DNA of 7,296 nucleotides from positions 1 through 7,296 of the forward strand of contig JAGLLQ010000539.1 in the NCBI GenBank assembly GCA_023140455.1. Direction: 5' to 3'. The position numbers and the translations under genes are program-made. This document shows positions 5,244 to 7,296 of this stretch, in pieces. Origin of the DNA: Desulfobacteraceae bacterium. Its GTDB lineage: Bacteria; Desulfobacterota; Desulfobacteria; Desulfobacterales; Desulfobacteraceae. Below the pieces are notes generated by a model that saw only the letters and a program-made list of their open reading frames with translations, did no database searches and had not been told where the DNA came from. Numbering within the stretch: position 1 is the first letter of the stretch; each line of letters starts with the position of its first letter.

Positions 5244-7296
5244 TTATTTCCACAGATCTTCTATCTCTTGTTGGATAAGACCTTTAATTTTTATTCCCAT
5301 GTTTTTATAAAATACAATCTGCAAATCATCAGAAAACATATGAGCATCTGCAATTATATATGGCTCAGGATTATAACCAATATCTTTTATTTCAATGTAA
5401 TAACCTGCTTTTTTAGTCTCGATTGTAACGGGTCCTCTACATTTAAGATCACTTTCAACACCGTCAATAATATCATAAAAAACATCATCTCTATTTGAAA
5501 CCCATCCCATTCTCAATGTAAAAATTCTCAAAGCATGGGAGCAGCATTCATACATGAGGGTCCCTGGCATTACCATGTCATCTATAAAATGACAAGTCAA
5601 AAACCAATGATCTTTTTTAATATCAGCTTGAGCTGTTATGGAACCAAGACCAAATCGTCCGCCCTCAGGATCAAGTTCTGTAACACGATCAATTAAATGC
5701 ATTCTTTTACCAGGCAATCTCATGGATTTTCCAAGTTTAATACCCTTAAACTGATCACCAAATGCAAATTCAAGGTCTAAGTTTCGTAAAGCTTCTATTT
5801 TTGCATCACTAAAACTCTCTTTAATAAAGTTGACAGGTGGTTTAAATTGTTTTTCTTTTAATTTTTTTTCAGCATCTTCATTTTTTAATATAATCCCTCC
5901 GGAATTTTCTACTTCTTCAGGAGTAAAAAAGCCAGCACACCCATCACGCATAGAAATTAACAACTGATCATTAATATATCCTTTATAGTGGAAAAAGAAA
6001 AGATATACATCACCCTGATTTAAAAAACGATCAATTTCAATATGATACTCAATAGTCTCTCCTGGCTCAGGAAGAGTTCTGTGAAAAGTGACCTTTGCAT
6101 CAAGCAGTCTGTAGCTTCTGATACCTTTAACTTTATGATCAATTCCAAGATAAGATGAAAGGAATAAATCTGCCTGGCCTGCTTCAATTGAAATAGAAAC
6201 AGGTGCCTTGCCACCATCAAGATACCATGCATCAGGTTTTACATCATGTTGAGTAACAATCTTCCCGGGATTTAAAGAAAGCATTTCGCCTTCAATATTC
6301 ATTATCCTGTCAACTAGCATTAAAGGTTCTGCGGGAAGCCTGACCCGTACTGGATAAGTATCTATAATTTCAAATTTTTCCCCTAATACATTTGAAGCTT
6401 TTCCAATTGCAAATTCTATACATTGCTCTCTATCAAATAGTGGTTTTAATTCAATATTTTCTACAATTGCTGAATCGGGCGTCAAAGATGAAATCTTTGT
6501 TAAAGCTTTAAATTGTTCCTCTAAGCCGCGCATATTCTCTTTTGTCAGCTCAAGAAATTTATTATGTGCCTTTGCTGTGTCTTCAGCACTTTTAACAATC
6601 AACTCAGGGTTTGATTCCGGATAGTATTGATCAGCTATATAATTATTATTAATTGCCCTGGGTTTTTTATACTCTTCAATGAGAATATGTGAGCATGCCC
6701 CATCATCTGTAATTGATGCGATGCAGGCCTGTCTTTTATTAATTACCTGATTTTTTTCAATGAGCATTGATCTGTTAAGAGACAATATACCTTTAATAAA
6801 TGAAATAAGGCCGGATACTCCCTTAGTGTCACCTACAATTGAGTTGGCGGATTCAAAATTGATTGAGGAGGTTGAATAAGATTTTCCTCCAATATATTCT
6901 TTTAAAGCATTAGTCTCAATTTTTTTTTCTTCTTGATAAGCTGCTGAACTAAGTTCATAATGCTCAATATTTTCAAAACCTGATAAACTGTTTTCAAAAC
7001 ATCTTTTTAAAGATAATTGATAGACATTTTTAATTCTTTCATTATTCAAATTCCTTTCACATCTTAATTCTCCTGCTGAACCCTTACCTGTTCCTTTAAT
7101 TATCCCATAAATTTTATCATTATCTTTTTCAGCCTGATCCAATGTCTTTAAAACAACAGCTCCTGCACCTTCAGAAAAAAAATAATCAGGTATACTCTTC
7201 TCAAAGGGGATTAAGCTTTTATTTAATTTAAATTGTCGAATATCAGAGGCCATATCAACACTGCCACATAAAAAAACATTTGTTTCTCCGGATGTG
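5244..7296 (-). CDS. pfaC: PfaC-type secondary-lipid/PUFA synthase subunit, C-terminal part: chain-length factor end plus FabA-like dehydratase hot-dogs
   Basis: About 683 C-terminal residues are seen. The frame stays open to the right edge (TSGETNVFLCGSVD precedes the Met at 7253), so that Met is internal. Numbered from it, residues 1-200 are the end of a ketosynthase fold: FFSEGAGAVVLK (25-36), then NSIVGDTKGVSGLISFIK (137-154), where active ketosynthases have GH and this one has GD at 141-142. That fits the catalytically silent chain-length factor (CLF) of PfaC. After a linker, residues about 296-450 form a FabA-like hot-dog without the catalytic His (WYLDGGKAPVSISIEAGQ at 343-360). Residues about 505-660 form a second hot-dog with an intact site: His555 in CHF, then VMPGTLMYEC with Glu569. 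It would dehydrate beta-hydroxyacyl-ACP intermediates during iterative chain building in the cytosol. PfaC is usually KS-CLF-DH-DH; the upstream KS and other pfa genes are expected to the right. oleA begins 38 nt after its stop. Automated pipelines may call it a beta-ketoacyl synthase. Confidence 0.85.
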   Translation of the reverse strand, partial: TSGETNVFLCGSVDMASDIRQFKLNKSLIPFEKSIPDYFFSEGAGAVVLKTLDQAEKDNDKIYGIIKGTGKGSAGELRCERNLNNERIKNVYQLSLKRCFENSLSGFENIEHYELSSAAYQEEKKIETNALKEYIGGKSYSTSSINFESANSIVGDTKGVSGLISFIKGILSLNRSMLIEKNQVINKRQACIASITDDGACSHILIEEYKKPRAINNNYIADQYYPESNPELIVKSAEDTAKAHNKFLELTKENMRGLEEQFKALTKISSLTPDSAIVENIELKPLFDREQCIEFAIGKASNVLGEKFEIIDTYPVRVRLPAEPLMLVDRIMNIEGEMLSLNPGKIVTQHDVKPDAWYLDGGKAPVSISIEAGQADLFLSSYLGIDHKVKGIRSYRLLDAKVTFHRTLPEPGETIEYHIEIDRFLNQGDVYLFFFHYKGYINDQLLISMRDGCAGFFTPEEVENSGGIILKNEDAEKKLKEKQFKPPVNFIKESFSDAKIEALRNLDLEFAFGDQFKGIKLGKSMRLPGKRMHLIDRVTELDPEGGRFGLGSITAQADIKKDHWFLTCHFIDDMVMPGTLMYECCSHALRIFTLRMGWVSNRDDVFYDIIDGVESDLKCRGPVTIETKKAGYYIEIKDIGYNPEPYIIADAHMFSDDLQIVFYKNMGIKIKGLIQQEIEDLWK

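Noticed and set aside
7251..7253. ATG at 7253 as the start of the PfaC-like gene
   Set aside because: The frame continues to the window edge with residues that fit the chain-length-factor fold, so starting here would cut a domain in half.

Overview
The window is AT-rich (about one third G+C by eye) and densely coded, with almost no non-coding DNA. Most of it is one leftward (minus-strand) operon for making long-chain lipid or hydrocarbon. In transcription order it carries the 3' end of a PfaC-type polyunsaturated-fatty-acid/secondary-lipid synthase subunit (ketosynthase-like chain-length factor followed by FabA-like dehydratase hot-dogs), then oleA, oleB, an unrecognised lysine-rich single-pass membrane protein, and oleC. 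Gaps are 38, 1 and 43 nt, and the last junction is a 1-nt TAATG overlap, so the genes are probably co-transcribed. The operon's main promoter and its first genes lie to the right of the window.

On the left, the 3' part of a rightward gene (DHHA1 phosphoesterase C-terminal domain plus two CBS domains) converges on oleC. The two stop codons share the four bases TTAA, so no intergenic terminator exists.

Family knowledge predicts the pathway. The Pfa-like multienzyme would build an acyl chain, and OleA would condense two activated acyl chains head to head into a 2-alkyl-3-ketoacid. OleD, not seen here, would reduce the keto group. OleC would close the beta-hydroxy acid to a beta-lactone, and OleB would decarboxylate the lactone to a long internal cis-olefin. 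Physical linkage of a PfaC-type synthase to oleA-B-C suggests that the synthase supplies the chains OleA condenses, as in the long polyunsaturated hydrocarbons known from Shewanella. Three points deserve a second look: the membrane protein inserted between oleB and oleC, the absence of oleD after oleC, and an apparently minimal dehydratase region (one pseudo plus one active hot-dog) in the PfaC-like protein.

The gene set (DHH-CBS protein, Pfa-like synthase linked to ole genes) and the low G+C fit an anaerobic Desulfobacterota-type bacterium, but that is an inference from gene content and not proven by the sequence. I saw no RNA genes, mobile elements or CRISPR arrays.
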